A DNA stretch of 64,000 bases from JADLHS01 sp044225555. GTDB taxonomy: Bacteria > Verrucomicrobiota > Verrucomicrobiia > Limisphaerales > JADLHS01. Made by a program: the position numbers and the translations under genes. Below the pieces are notes generated by a model. That model did not search any database, was not told the DNA's origin, and was given only the letters and a program-made list of their open reading frames with translations. Numbering within the stretch: the stretch's first letter is position 1; each line of letters begins with the position of its first letter. The stretch covers positions 372,001-436,000 of the forward strand of contig JBGAIM010000004.1 in NCBI GenBank assembly GCA_044225555.1. The letters are read 5' to 3'. Below are positions 41,136-49,393 of the stretch, one piece after another.

Positions 41136-43826
41136 TCAACCGCCGAGACTCCGTCGAATGGCCGCAAGCAGCTCCTCCAACGCGAACGGTTTGCCCAACC
41201 CAGTAACGTTCGCCATCGGCCCGGCGTCGCCTTCGCCACTGGTGAAGATGACGGGCAACCCGGGCTTGAGCTTGCGCACTTCGTTGATGACGGTGCGTCC
41301 GTCCATCACGGGCATGGCATTGTCCGTGATGAGGAGGTGAACGTCCGCCCCGTGTTCCTTGAATATCGCCAGGGCTTCGGCGCCATTGGCCGCGGTCAAC
41401 ACCCGGTAACCGAACGAGGTGAGTTCCGTTCGCATCAGTTCACACATGGCCTGTTCGTCATCCGCCATCAGGATCAGTTCGCCCCGGCCCCGCACCGACT
41501 CGGTCCTCGCGGGCGCGACGGAAACGGGCGCGACTTCCGCAAGCCGCGGCAGCAGGACTTCAAAATTTGTCCCTTCGCCCGGCGTGCTCTCCACCCGCAG
41601 GAAACCTCCGTGCGCCTTCACAATCCGCAGCACCGTGGCAAGGCCGATGCCGGTCCCCCGCCCTTCGCCTTTGGTTGTGAAGAACGGCTCGAAGATTCTG
41701 GCACGCACCTCGGCCGACATTCCCGTGCCGGTGTCTGAAACCGAGATGGAAACGAAATCGCCCGGGCCGGCCTCCTCAATCTGTCCCGCCTCGATTGCGG
41801 TCAACGTCGAGTTGTCGGCCACGAAGGAAAGGGTGCCGCCGTCGGGCATCGCATCCCGGGCGTTTACGCAGAGGTTCAACAACACCTGATGAAGCTGCGT
41901 GGGATTGCCGCGCACCGGCCAGAGATCCGATGGCACAAACGTCTTGAGGCGGATGTTTTTGGGAAAGGTGGTGCGGACCATTTTCTCCAACTCCTTGACG
42001 ATGGATGGGAGTTCCAAGCGCTCGAACTCGGCGCCGTGTCCGCGGGCAAAGAGCAGAACCTGCCGCACCATGTCCGCGCCGCGTTGGGTGTTGGTCTCCA
42101 TCAACCGGAGGAGATTGCGCGCCTCGGCATCACGGGTCTTACGCTGCAACAACTGCGCCCCCATCAGGATTGGCGCGAGCGCGTTGTTCAAGTCATGCAC
42201 CATGCCGCCGGCCAGAGTGCCGATGGTGTTCATGCGTTGGGTGCGGAGAAATTGTTGCTCCAGATTCTTCTGCTCGGTGATGTCGGAATTGATGAGCAGC
42301 ACATTCTTTGGCTGGCCGGCGGCATCACGGATCAACGTCCAGCGGCTCGCGACCGTGATGATCTGCCCGGCGCGGGTTTGCTGCCGCAGTTCGCCATTCC
42401 ACTCACCATCCTTCAACGCCGTGCTCCGTGCCCCCCGCGCCGCCTCCGCATCGGGCAGAAACAATTCCTCCTGCGCCCCGTCCTTCTGGAGTTCCGCCAG
42501 CGTCCAGCCGTAAAGCCGTTCCGCGCTCGGGTTCACATAGGTGATGCGACCGCCAGGTGCCTGCACGAGAATCGCGTCGTGCGCTTTGTCAATCAACGCG
42601 GCCTGTTCGCGAATCCGCGCCTCGTAACGCCGCCGGGCGCGATACCATTCCACCGAGTGAAAGAGAATTGAGCCGCCGAGCGCGAGCGGGATTTGCGCGC
42701 CCGCGATGATCAACCAAGGAAACCAGACACCGCGGGAGAACGTGATTGCAGCGAGTGTGAAAACAACTCCTGCGCCCGCGAGCGCGACAATCGTGGCCCG
42801 GACCGGGCGCAGCAGAATCAATCCCCCTCCAAACACCAACGCCACGGTGAGGAGCATAACGAGCTCAACAGGCTCCGAGGTCCGGATCAATCCATCATTC
42901 CGCAACAGATTCAGCATCTCGGTGGCGTGCACTTCCACGCCGGGATGAAACGATTCCCGGTTGGCCCAGGAATGATAAGGGCTGCGAAATTCGTCCTGGC
43001 GTCCGCGAAAAAATTCGGTGAGCGGTCGCGCGCCAATGAAGACGATCTTGTCGCGGAAAAAGTTCTCCGGCGTGCCGTTGGTGGCGAGTGCCTCGGCATA
43101 GCTGACGTGCGGGATTGTGAGCGGCGGGCCGTAGTAACGGAGGTTCGCGCCATTGGCGCGACGCAGCGCATCCGGCGGTTGCGTGACCGGAAGTTGGAGA
43201 AGTTTGGCGACGGCCCAGGTCAAAGAAGGCTGTTGCTCAGAGCCAAAACCGCCCGCGACGTACCGCCGCACGACGTAATCGTCGTCCATGATGTGGGAGG
43301 CGATTCCCCAGCCCGCGGCTTTGCTCGCGAAGCGTTCCCAGGGAGGAACAATCGTTGAAACCCGCGTCCATTCCACACCGGGAGTGGTTTCGTGGCTGTT
43401 CTTGCCGCTCGATTCACCGGCAAGAATGGTCCGTTGGTTTTCTTCGATCGCCCCCGCCAGCGCGTCATCGGCCGCAGGAATTTCCCCGGGCGCGCTGAAA
43501 ACGATGTCGAAGACCACCGCTTTCGCCCCGGCCCGCGTAAGTTTGCCCAGCAACTGCGCGTGCAGTTCACGCGACCACGGCCGGGTGGGATCTTGTTGCA
43601 GCAGACCGAAGGAATTCAGGTCGAGATAGACGATAACCACGGGCGAATCACTCGACACCGAGAGGTCGGCTCCGTGCAGTTGATGAAGCGCATCGTAGCT
43701 GCCATGTCGAAACATCGCAGCCCATGGCCAAGCCGGCAGCAGCAGACTCCAACCTGCGATCATCACGACCGCCGCGAGCCCCAGCGCGACGAGCCCGCGC
43801 GCCGGCGTTGCCTTCGGAATTACCAT
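41136..43826 (-). CDS. CHASE2 / PAS hybrid histidine kinase
   Basis: An 896-residue membrane sensor kinase. One N-terminal membrane helix and a CHASE2 extracytoplasmic domain (VVIVYLDLNSFG, AKAVVFDIVFS, FFRDKIVFIGARP, GVEVHATEMLNLLRN; about 40-310) precede three membrane helices (about 320-390). A PAS domain follows (GGRITYVNPSAERLYGWTL), then the dimerisation helix with phospho-acceptor His in GGMVHDLNNALAPI (about 548), the ATPase with N-box VLLNLCVNARDAMPDGG, SVSDTGTGM and GTGIGLATV, and a C-terminal receiver whose Asp lies in LLITDNAMPVMDG. It probably feeds the NtrC-type regulator downstream, the receiver acting as a relay or brake. A terminator at 43864-43897 separates it from the upstream MBG gene. 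Confidence 0.93.
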   Translation of the reverse strand: MVIPKATPARGLVALGLAAVVMIAGWSLLLPAWPWAAMFRHGSYDALHQLHGADLSVSSDSPVVIVYLDLNSFGLLQQDPTRPWSRELHAQLLGKLTRAGAKAVVFDIVFSAPGEIPAADDALAGAIEENQRTILAGESSGKNSHETTPGVEWTRVSTIVPPWERFASKAAGWGIASHIMDDDYVVRRYVAGGFGSEQQPSLTWAVAKLLQLPVTQPPDALRRANGANLRYYGPPLTIPHVSYAEALATNGTPENFFRDKIVFIGARPLTEFFRGRQDEFRSPYHSWANRESFHPGVEVHATEMLNLLRNDGLIRTSEPVELVMLLTVALVFGGGLILLRPVRATIVALAGAGVVFTLAAITFSRGVWFPWLIIAGAQIPLALGGSILFHSVEWYRARRRYEARIREQAALIDKAHDAILVQAPGGRITYVNPSAERLYGWTLAELQKDGAQEELFLPDAEAARGARSTALKDGEWNGELRQQTRAGQIITVASRWTLIRDAAGQPKNVLLINSDITEQKNLEQQFLRTQRMNTIGTLAGGMVHDLNNALAPILMGAQLLQRKTRDAEARNLLRLMETNTQRGADMVRQVLLFARGHGAEFERLELPSIVKELEKMVRTTFPKNIRLKTFVPSDLWPVRGNPTQLHQVLLNLCVNARDAMPDGGTLSFVADNSTLTAIEAGQIEEAGPGDFVSISVSDTGTGMSAEVRARIFEPFFTTKGEGRGTGIGLATVLRIVKAHGGFLRVESTPGEGTNFEVLLPRLAEVAPVSVAPARTESVRGRGELILMADDEQAMCELMRTELTSFGYRVLTAANGAEALAIFKEHGADVHLLITDNAMPVMDGRTVINEVRKLKPGLPVIFTSGEGDAGPMANVTGLGKPFALEELLAAIRRSLGG

Positions 43827-43863
43827 GCTGATCCGAGCCTAGCCGAAGCGAAAAATCAAGGCG

Positions 43864-43897
43864 AGCGCGCAGTGCAAGGGCAAAGGCACTGCGCGCT
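43864..43897 (-). terminator. Rho-independent terminator of the MBG-repeat gene
   Basis: AGCGCGCAGTGC (43864-43875) and GCACTGCGCGCT (43886-43897) form a perfect 12-bp stem with a 10-nt loop. It begins 10 bp after the stop codon, and on the minus strand is followed by CGCCTTGATTTTT, a usable T-tract. It insulates the histidine-kinase operon. Confidence 0.88.
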
Positions 43898-43906
43898 GGC
43901 CCGGGT

Positions 43907-46900
43907 TCAGGGCAAGACCAAAACGCGATAGAATCGATTGGTGGTGGTTTTGAGGTCCGCCTTGAATGCGACGTTGCCGGTGGCGGTGACATCCCCCGCC
44001 AGATCGGTCCAATGGGTCGTGTTCAACACGGGTTGATGCTGGACGCGATAGGTGGCATTGCTGACGGCATTCCAACTGATCGTGACGTTGTCGCCGGCGA
44101 AGCTGAGCGGGAGCATCAAAGGCGTCGGCGCAGCGATGACCAGCGGGCCGGCATTGAAAGTGATCGCGTAGTTGCCGCTCGTCAGGCCTCCCGGGGTGAT
44201 CGGGTAACTGCCGATCCCTTCGCCGGGAGCGCGAGTAAAGTTGAGGGCGCCCCCGAGCACCGCTGGTGTCTCACCATTGACGAAGCCCGCGTAATTCGCA
44301 GTGAAGGCCGGGTCGACCGCCCCGTATGTTTTCGATTTTGCATCCGCGGTAATGGCCAAGGCCGCTTTGGTGATCGAGAATGTGTTGCCAGTGAAGTTCA
44401 ACGTGTAGTTTCCATTTGGCGTCAACGTGCCTTGCGTGATGGTGTAAGGTCCACCCGCCACGGTTTCGCCGCCCACCCGCGTCAGCACGCCCGCCAGCAC
44501 GCCCGCGACTGTGTCGTTGAACCTCAATCCGCTCACCGTGAAAGCCAGCGCGGGATCCGCCGCACCGTAGGTTTTGGCGGTGGCGTCGGCCGTGACGGAC
44601 AGCGGCGCTTTGGTAATGCTGAGATTGCCAGTGCTGTAGGTGATGGTGTAATTGCCGCTCGTCTCGCCGCTGGGCGTGATCAAATAGCTGCCGACGTTCT
44701 CGCCGGGGGCGCGACTGAAAGCCAGCGTACCACCGAGCACGGCAGAAGTCTCGCTGTTGGTAAAGCCAGCGTAGGTCACCGTGAACGTCGGGTCCGCCGT
44801 ACCATAAACCTTGGTCTCGGCGTTCGCCGTGATGGAGAGTGGCACCGGGGAAATTGTCAGCGTGCTGCCGGTGAAGTCGATGGTGTAATTGCCATTGGGC
44901 AAGAGGTTCCCTTGCGTAATCGCATACGGGCTGCCCGCCACGGTCTCACCTGCTGCCCGCGTCAGGGCGCCGGTCAATACGGTTGCCTGCGTGTCGGTGA
45001 ATTGCAGTCCGCCAACCGTGAAGGTCAAGGTAGGATCACCCGCGCCGTACGGCTTCGTCCTGGCAGTGGCAGCGACGGTGAGAACCGCCTTGGTAATGTT
45101 GAACGTGCCAGTATTGAAGGTGAGGTTGTAATTCGCGCTGGTCAGACCGCCCGGGGTGATCAGGTAGTTCCCGACGTTTTCGCCAGGCGCGCGGCTAAGC
45201 ACCAGCGTGCCGCCCAAGACCGTCGCCGACTCTCCATTGACGAAACCAGCGTAGGCCACCGTCAAGGCTGGGTCATCCGCGCCATAAACCTTCGTCTGGG
45301 CATCCGCAGTGATGGACAAAGCCGCTCGATTCACGGTCAGTACGCCGGACGCGTAACTGATCGTGTAATTGCCAGGGTTGAATGTCCCGCCCGTCGCCGC
45401 GCTGGGCGTGATGGCGTAAGCGCCCGCCGCCGCGGTCGCGACAGTCCCTGCGGGGGAGCCACTCGCCGCCAACGTCACGGAGCCAATCGTCTCGCCGCTT
45501 TGGAGGCCGGATGAAATGAAATCAGTCGCACCATTGAGTGCGAGCGTATCACCATAGGTCTTGCTCTTGGCGGTGGCAGTGATGGTCAAGGCGGCGGGCG
45601 TGATGCTCAGCGTCCCGGTATTGAAGGTGATCGTGTAGTTGCCACTGGTCAGGCCAGCGGGGGTGATCGGATAACTCCCGACGTTACCACCCGGAGCGCG
45701 GGTGAAACCCAGCGTGCCGCCGAGGACCGTTGGCGTCTCGCTGTTGACGAAGCCGGAGTAAGTCACCGTGAACGCAGGATCAGCGGCGCCGTAGATTTTT
45801 GTTTTGGCGTCAGCAGTGACGGACAACGCGGCTTGGGCAATGGCCAGCGTGCTGCCAGTGAAGTTGATCGTGTAATTGCTGTTGGCCACGAGGTTGCCCT
45901 GGGTGATGGCGTACGGACTGCCTGCCACGCTTTCACCCGCGACCCGCGTCAGCGACCCGCCCAGCACTGACGCTGGCGTGTCGTTCAGTTGCAGTCCGCC
46001 CACGGTGAATGTCAGCGCAGGATCCGATGCGCCGTAAGTCTTGAGTTGCGGCTCGGCTGTAATCGCGAGCGTCGCTGGATTTACCGTAATGGTGAACAGG
46101 TTGGTCGCGGTGAGGCTCGGACTACCGCCGTCGTTGGCGATGACCGCGACCTGGAAAACTCCCGCCGCAGTCGGGGCACCGGAGAAAGTGCGCGTCGCCC
46201 CGGCAAATGAAATGCCGGGCGGCAATCCCGAGGCCGTGAAGCTCAGGGGATTGCCGTCCGGATCGGCAAAGACGTTGGCCGCAAATTGGAAATTGAAGGC
46301 CGAGCCGTACGTCACGGCAGCCGGATCGGTGATCGGGTTGGCAACAACCGGCTTCAGGTTGGAAACCATGATCTTCGCTGAGGTGGGGTCGATGCTCAAT
46401 TGCATCCCGATTTCGTTGGAAGGATAATTGAATGCGGCAAACGTGCCGACGCGGCTGTTCGCAGTCAGGAAGGTAAACGTCGCCCCGTTCGTCGGCGAAA
46501 AACCGTTGGCGAGAGTGACGTTGAGCGTCCCGCCGAGCGATGCCACTCCCCCGGCGCCACCCGCAGTCACCGTCAGCAGATCGAACGTTGTCCCGGGCGA
46601 ATAACCGCCGAGGTCAATGTTCAGAGTTCCGGCAGCAGTCTGTTGATAATTCCCGGCGATGTCCAAACGGCCCAACGGCAACCCCGGGCTGATCGTCGCG
46701 GAGTTGACGACATTTTGCGCGTTCGCGACGGTGACCAGTCCCGTTCCCACCAGACTCCCCCCCAGGAATTGCAGCGGTTGGGCTTGCGCCGTGAGTCCGC
46801 CGCCATTTAGCAGCGTGAGTCCGGCAGTCTGTTGATTGATGTTGTAACGCAGGGCATTGGTTTGGACTTCAATGGTGCCCGTGTTGATGAAGGTAAAGTC

Positions 46901-48322
46901 AATGGAGGTATTGCCCAACGCCGCGGTGCCGTTCGTCTTTTGAAATAGTCCGGCATTGACGAAGGTCGGCGTGGCCCCGGCGCCCGAGGGGGCATTGCCG
47001 TCGAAGCTCGTGATAAACGTCGCGCCGAGGAGATTGCTGAACACCGCGCCGTTGGCGCCGGTGAAGTTGCCCGCACTCCAGATGGCGGTGGCGGGATTGA
47101 TCAACTTGCCGCCGTTGAGAGTGAAGCCGCCGGCCAGGCTCAATCCGCCGTTCGCGGTGACGAGCGCGTTCGTGATCGCACCGCCACTCAATGTCAGCGG
47201 GCCGGTAACGCTCACGGGACTGGTGCCGCCCAGGGTGCCGCCAGTGACATTGACCACAGCGACCGCGCTGGAGCTGTTAAAATTGAGCACGCCACCGGCG
47301 ACATTCAAAGTAGCGAGGAGTGCGTTGGCCGATGCAGTGAGCGTGGCGACGCCCGCAGTGACGTTCAATTTGACGCCGGTGTCGAAGAAACCGCTCGCGC
47401 TCAGGGTGGTCGCATTGCCGCCGATGGCCATCGTTCCAGTGCCAGTGACAAAAGCTGCCGATGTCAGCACGTGACTGCCGCCCCCGAAATTGACGGTGGC
47501 TCCGGCGGTGTTGCTGAAAAGGCCGGAGTGCGTGCCGCCGTCATCCAGACTCAGCGTCCCGGATTGGGCCCGCACCACTCCGCTGTTGTTGAATGGCAGG
47601 ATGAGATTGGCAATGCCCGTTCCCGCCGTTTTCCGGAACTCCCCGGCGTTGTTGAAGGTCGCGGGCGCGGTCCCCACGTTGAGCCGGCCGTCGAACGTGA
47701 CATCGAACGTGCCGCCCGAGAGGTTGTTGATCACCGCACCATTGCCCGCGGTGAGGTTTCCGGAATTCCAGGAGACGTGACCGGTATTGTTGAAGGTGCG
47801 CGTCGTCAGCGTGACACCGCCATTGATCGTTGCCACCCCAGCGCTGCCAATGAATATCTGACCGGCCCCGCTCAAAGTGCCGCTCGCCCAGTTGAGCGTG
47901 CCATTCACCGTCAAGGCGCCCGGACCGGTGACGGTGCTGTTGCCGACGGTGAGCGTGAGCTGGCCGTTCCCGTTGACGATGCTCCCGCCGTTCAGGGTCA
48001 GAATCGAGCGACCGAGCGAGAGAGTTTGCACGCCGCTGGCGCCGCCAAGCGTCAGGCTCGCGACTGTCGGATCAACCGCATTAGGAATCGAAACGGTATA
48101 AATACCGGTGTTGGTAATGAAAACGTTGTCCGCAGCCGTCGGCAATTGGGCGGGGCTCCAGTTCGCCGCCGCATCCCAATTGCCCGTGCCGCCGATCCAG
48201 ACGAGGTCCGCGGCTGTGGCTGACATTGCCAGCAAGGTGGTGGCGAGCAGCGAAGCGAACCGAGTCCCGCGTGACGCGGCCAGGAAGGGATTCAATCGAA
48301 TGGGGAACGAACAGGTTTTCAT
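43907..48322 (-). CDS. Giant secreted MBG-repeat adhesin-like protein
   Basis: A 1471-residue exported protein. A signal peptide (ASLLATTLLAMSATA) is followed by a beta-strand passenger-like region (WIGGTGNWDAAANWSPAQLP, then G/N/T-rich repeats, about 40-650), a putative-Ig domain (NPLSFTASGLPPGISF, TRTFSGAPTAAGVF) and eight MBG-type repeats (44131-46078, about 81 residues each) with the signature K-T/S-K-x-YG-x-x-DP. They end in the shared C-terminal module (ATYRVQHQPVLNTTHWTDL to NRFYRVLVLP). MBG repeats are found in large surface and adhesin-like proteins. No protease or autotransporter barrel is present. The start is the ATG at 48320-48322. A clean terminator follows it, and copy 7 of the GTTCCG motif lies 262 bp upstream. 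Confidence 0.86.
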   Translation of the reverse strand: MKTCSFPIRLNPFLAASRGTRFASLLATTLLAMSATAADLVWIGGTGNWDAAANWSPAQLPTAADNVFITNTGIYTVSIPNAVDPTVASLTLGGASGVQTLSLGRSILTLNGGSIVNGNGQLTLTVGNSTVTGPGALTVNGTLNWASGTLSGAGQIFIGSAGVATINGGVTLTTRTFNNTGHVSWNSGNLTAGNGAVINNLSGGTFDVTFDGRLNVGTAPATFNNAGEFRKTAGTGIANLILPFNNSGVVRAQSGTLSLDDGGTHSGLFSNTAGATVNFGGGSHVLTSAAFVTGTGTMAIGGNATTLSASGFFDTGVKLNVTAGVATLTASANALLATLNVAGGVLNFNSSSAVAVVNVTGGTLGGTSPVSVTGPLTLSGGAITNALVTANGGLSLAGGFTLNGGKLINPATAIWSAGNFTGANGAVFSNLLGATFITSFDGNAPSGAGATPTFVNAGLFQKTNGTAALGNTSIDFTFINTGTIEVQTNALRYNINQQTAGLTLLNGGGLTAQAQPLQFLGGSLVGTGLVTVANAQNVVNSATISPGLPLGRLDIAGNYQQTAAGTLNIDLGGYSPGTTFDLLTVTAGGAGGVASLGGTLNVTLANGFSPTNGATFTFLTANSRVGTFAAFNYPSNEIGMQLSIDPTSAKIMVSNLKPVVANPITDPAAVTYGSAFNFQFAANVFADPDGNPLSFTASGLPPGISFAGATRTFSGAPTAAGVFQVAVIANDGGSPSLTATNLFTITVNPATLAITAEPQLKTYGASDPALTFTVGGLQLNDTPASVLGGSLTRVAGESVAGSPYAITQGNLVANSNYTINFTGSTLAIAQAALSVTADAKTKIYGAADPAFTVTYSGFVNSETPTVLGGTLGFTRAPGGNVGSYPITPAGLTSGNYTITFNTGTLSITPAALTITATAKSKTYGDTLALNGATDFISSGLQSGETIGSVTLAASGSPAGTVATAAAGAYAITPSAATGGTFNPGNYTISYASGVLTVNRAALSITADAQTKVYGADDPALTVAYAGFVNGESATVLGGTLVLSRAPGENVGNYLITPGGLTSANYNLTFNTGTFNITKAVLTVAATARTKPYGAGDPTLTFTVGGLQFTDTQATVLTGALTRAAGETVAGSPYAITQGNLLPNGNYTIDFTGSTLTISPVPLSITANAETKVYGTADPTFTVTYAGFTNSETSAVLGGTLAFSRAPGENVGSYLITPSGETSGNYTITYSTGNLSITKAPLSVTADATAKTYGAADPALAFTVSGLRFNDTVAGVLAGVLTRVGGETVAGGPYTITQGTLTPNGNYTLNFTGNTFSITKAALAITADAKSKTYGAVDPAFTANYAGFVNGETPAVLGGALNFTRAPGEGIGSYPITPGGLTSGNYAITFNAGPLVIAAPTPLMLPLSFAGDNVTISWNAVSNATYRVQHQPVLNTTHWTDLAGDVTATGNVAFKADLKTTTNRFYRVLVLP
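44131..46078 (-). repeat. Eight tandem MBG repeats of two alternating kinds
   Basis: Units of about 81 codons, each opening with a form of A-x-L-x-(I/V)-x-A-x-(A/P)-x-x-K-x-YG. Kind A has GGL(Q/R)(L/F)xDT and (A/G)GSPY(A/T)ITQG(N/T)L; kind B has YAGFVNGE and GxxVGSYxITPxGxTSGNY. Order from the N-terminus is A-B-C-B-A-B-A-B, where C is a third, longer form without the DP motif. The alternation suggests that pairs were duplicated as one block. Confidence 0.8.
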
Positions 48323-48698
48323 TATCGGACTTTGGTTTTGGTTGGTTGCTGCCGCTGACTGCTACTCTGCCCGCAGCACACACGGAGGCTTGGCACACCA
48401 ATTAGCAACGGCGGTGCCGAAGCCTGATCAGGGAATACGGAGGGCCGCGCCGCAGATTCAACGCCTCGTCCAAAGCCCCGCAGTCATTGGCGATTGTGAT
48501 TGTTGCTACCAGCAGGAGAGTCGAATAAATCTTGCGGTGGTGATTTTGGCGGGAACGGCCAGCCGCGAAGTTGTTCCGGATTCGTTCCGGTTTCGGAGCG
48601 TTTTGCCCGGCGGCAGCGGCGTCGGGAAATTGTCCGTGAAATGAAAGAAGGTCAGTTCGCCCGAGAACGATCCCTTCGCAGAACCCGGCGCGGCGGAA
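48323..48698. other. 376-bp intergenic region upstream of the MBG gene
   Basis: It lies between the MBG-repeat gene and the orphan receiver gene, both minus strand. I see no supported gene. It holds palindrome copy 7 and a purine-rich stretch near 48640-48680; no other clear element. Confidence 0.5.
48584..48599 (-). promoter_or_regulatory. GTTCCG-N4-CGGAGC palindrome, copy 7 (imperfect)
   Basis: GTTCCGGTTTCGGAGC, one mismatch in the right half. A further GTTCCG half-site (48572-48577) precedes it. It lies 262 bp upstream of the MBG-repeat gene. Confidence 0.4.
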
Positions 48699-49118
48699 TC
48701 AAAGCAAGCTCGAGTGGAGGTCCGATTCTTCCAACGCCACGGCCCGCAGTGACGAACCGGAGAGGAGCTGATCCACCGCTTCCTTCAAACGCAGGAGGTG
48801 CATGGGCCGTTGCAAAACCAGATCCAGGCACGACCGGTCGGCGGGCGGGGCGCCGGTGAACATCACCACCGGTGTCGTGGGCGACCGCAATTTGATGATG
48901 TGCGCCATCTCCGCCCCGGTCATCCCCGGCATCGAGTTGTCGGTGATGATCAAATCATGGACCTTGGGACTAAACACAGAGAGCCCCTCCTCCGCACTGC
49001 GCGCGGACTCGACCGTGTAACCAAAGTTGTTGAGAAACCACTTCGTCATGATGCGATTGCCATCCTGATCATCCACCAGCAGGATGGTTTTCGCGGATAC
49101 TAAAGATGCATTGTCCAC
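48699..49118 (-). CDS. Orphan single-domain response regulator
   Basis: A 139-residue stand-alone receiver. It shows the acid pocket LLVDDQDGNR, phospho-acceptor Asp60 in LIITDNSMPGMTG, and VVMFTGAP with the conserved Thr. The normally invariant Lys before Pro in the last loop is Arg104 (VLQRPMHLLRLKEAV), so phosphorylation chemistry may be altered. No output domain is attached; a 25-residue acidic tail follows. I place the start at the GTG 49116-49118 because the frame upstream (to an ATG at 49244) does not read like receiver sequence. A role as partner of the hybrid kinase five kb away is possible but not shown. Confidence 0.78.
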   Translation of the reverse strand: MDNASLVSAKTILLVDDQDGNRIMTKWFLNNFGYTVESARSAEEGLSVFSPKVHDLIITDNSMPGMTGAEMAHIIKLRSPTTPVVMFTGAPPADRSCLDLVLQRPMHLLRLKEAVDQLLSGSSLRAVALEESDLHSSLL

Positions 49119-49393
49119 AAGATTCAGCGCTGATTTCAGGCTGCTACCGCCACGACTTGGCCGGTGAAGCCGAACACCATTCAACTTAACAACAATGACA
49201 AATACGCCAAAGTGACCGTGGATTTCTACCCATAATTGGGACATCTATAATCAGGGAACGGACAAGCCCGGCTTTGGGAGCACGATAAATGCGCACGCGG
49301 CAACCCCTTTTCTGAGGGATGGCACCACCGCCACCGCAAACAAAGCAATTCGCACTTCGTCCCCCCGCGATGGGCAATACGAACACCGGTAGC

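Noticed and set aside
44131..46078. CRISPR-like regular repeats
   Set aside because: The period of about 243 bp is an in-frame protein repeat (MBG) with diverged units, not short identical repeats with unique spacers.
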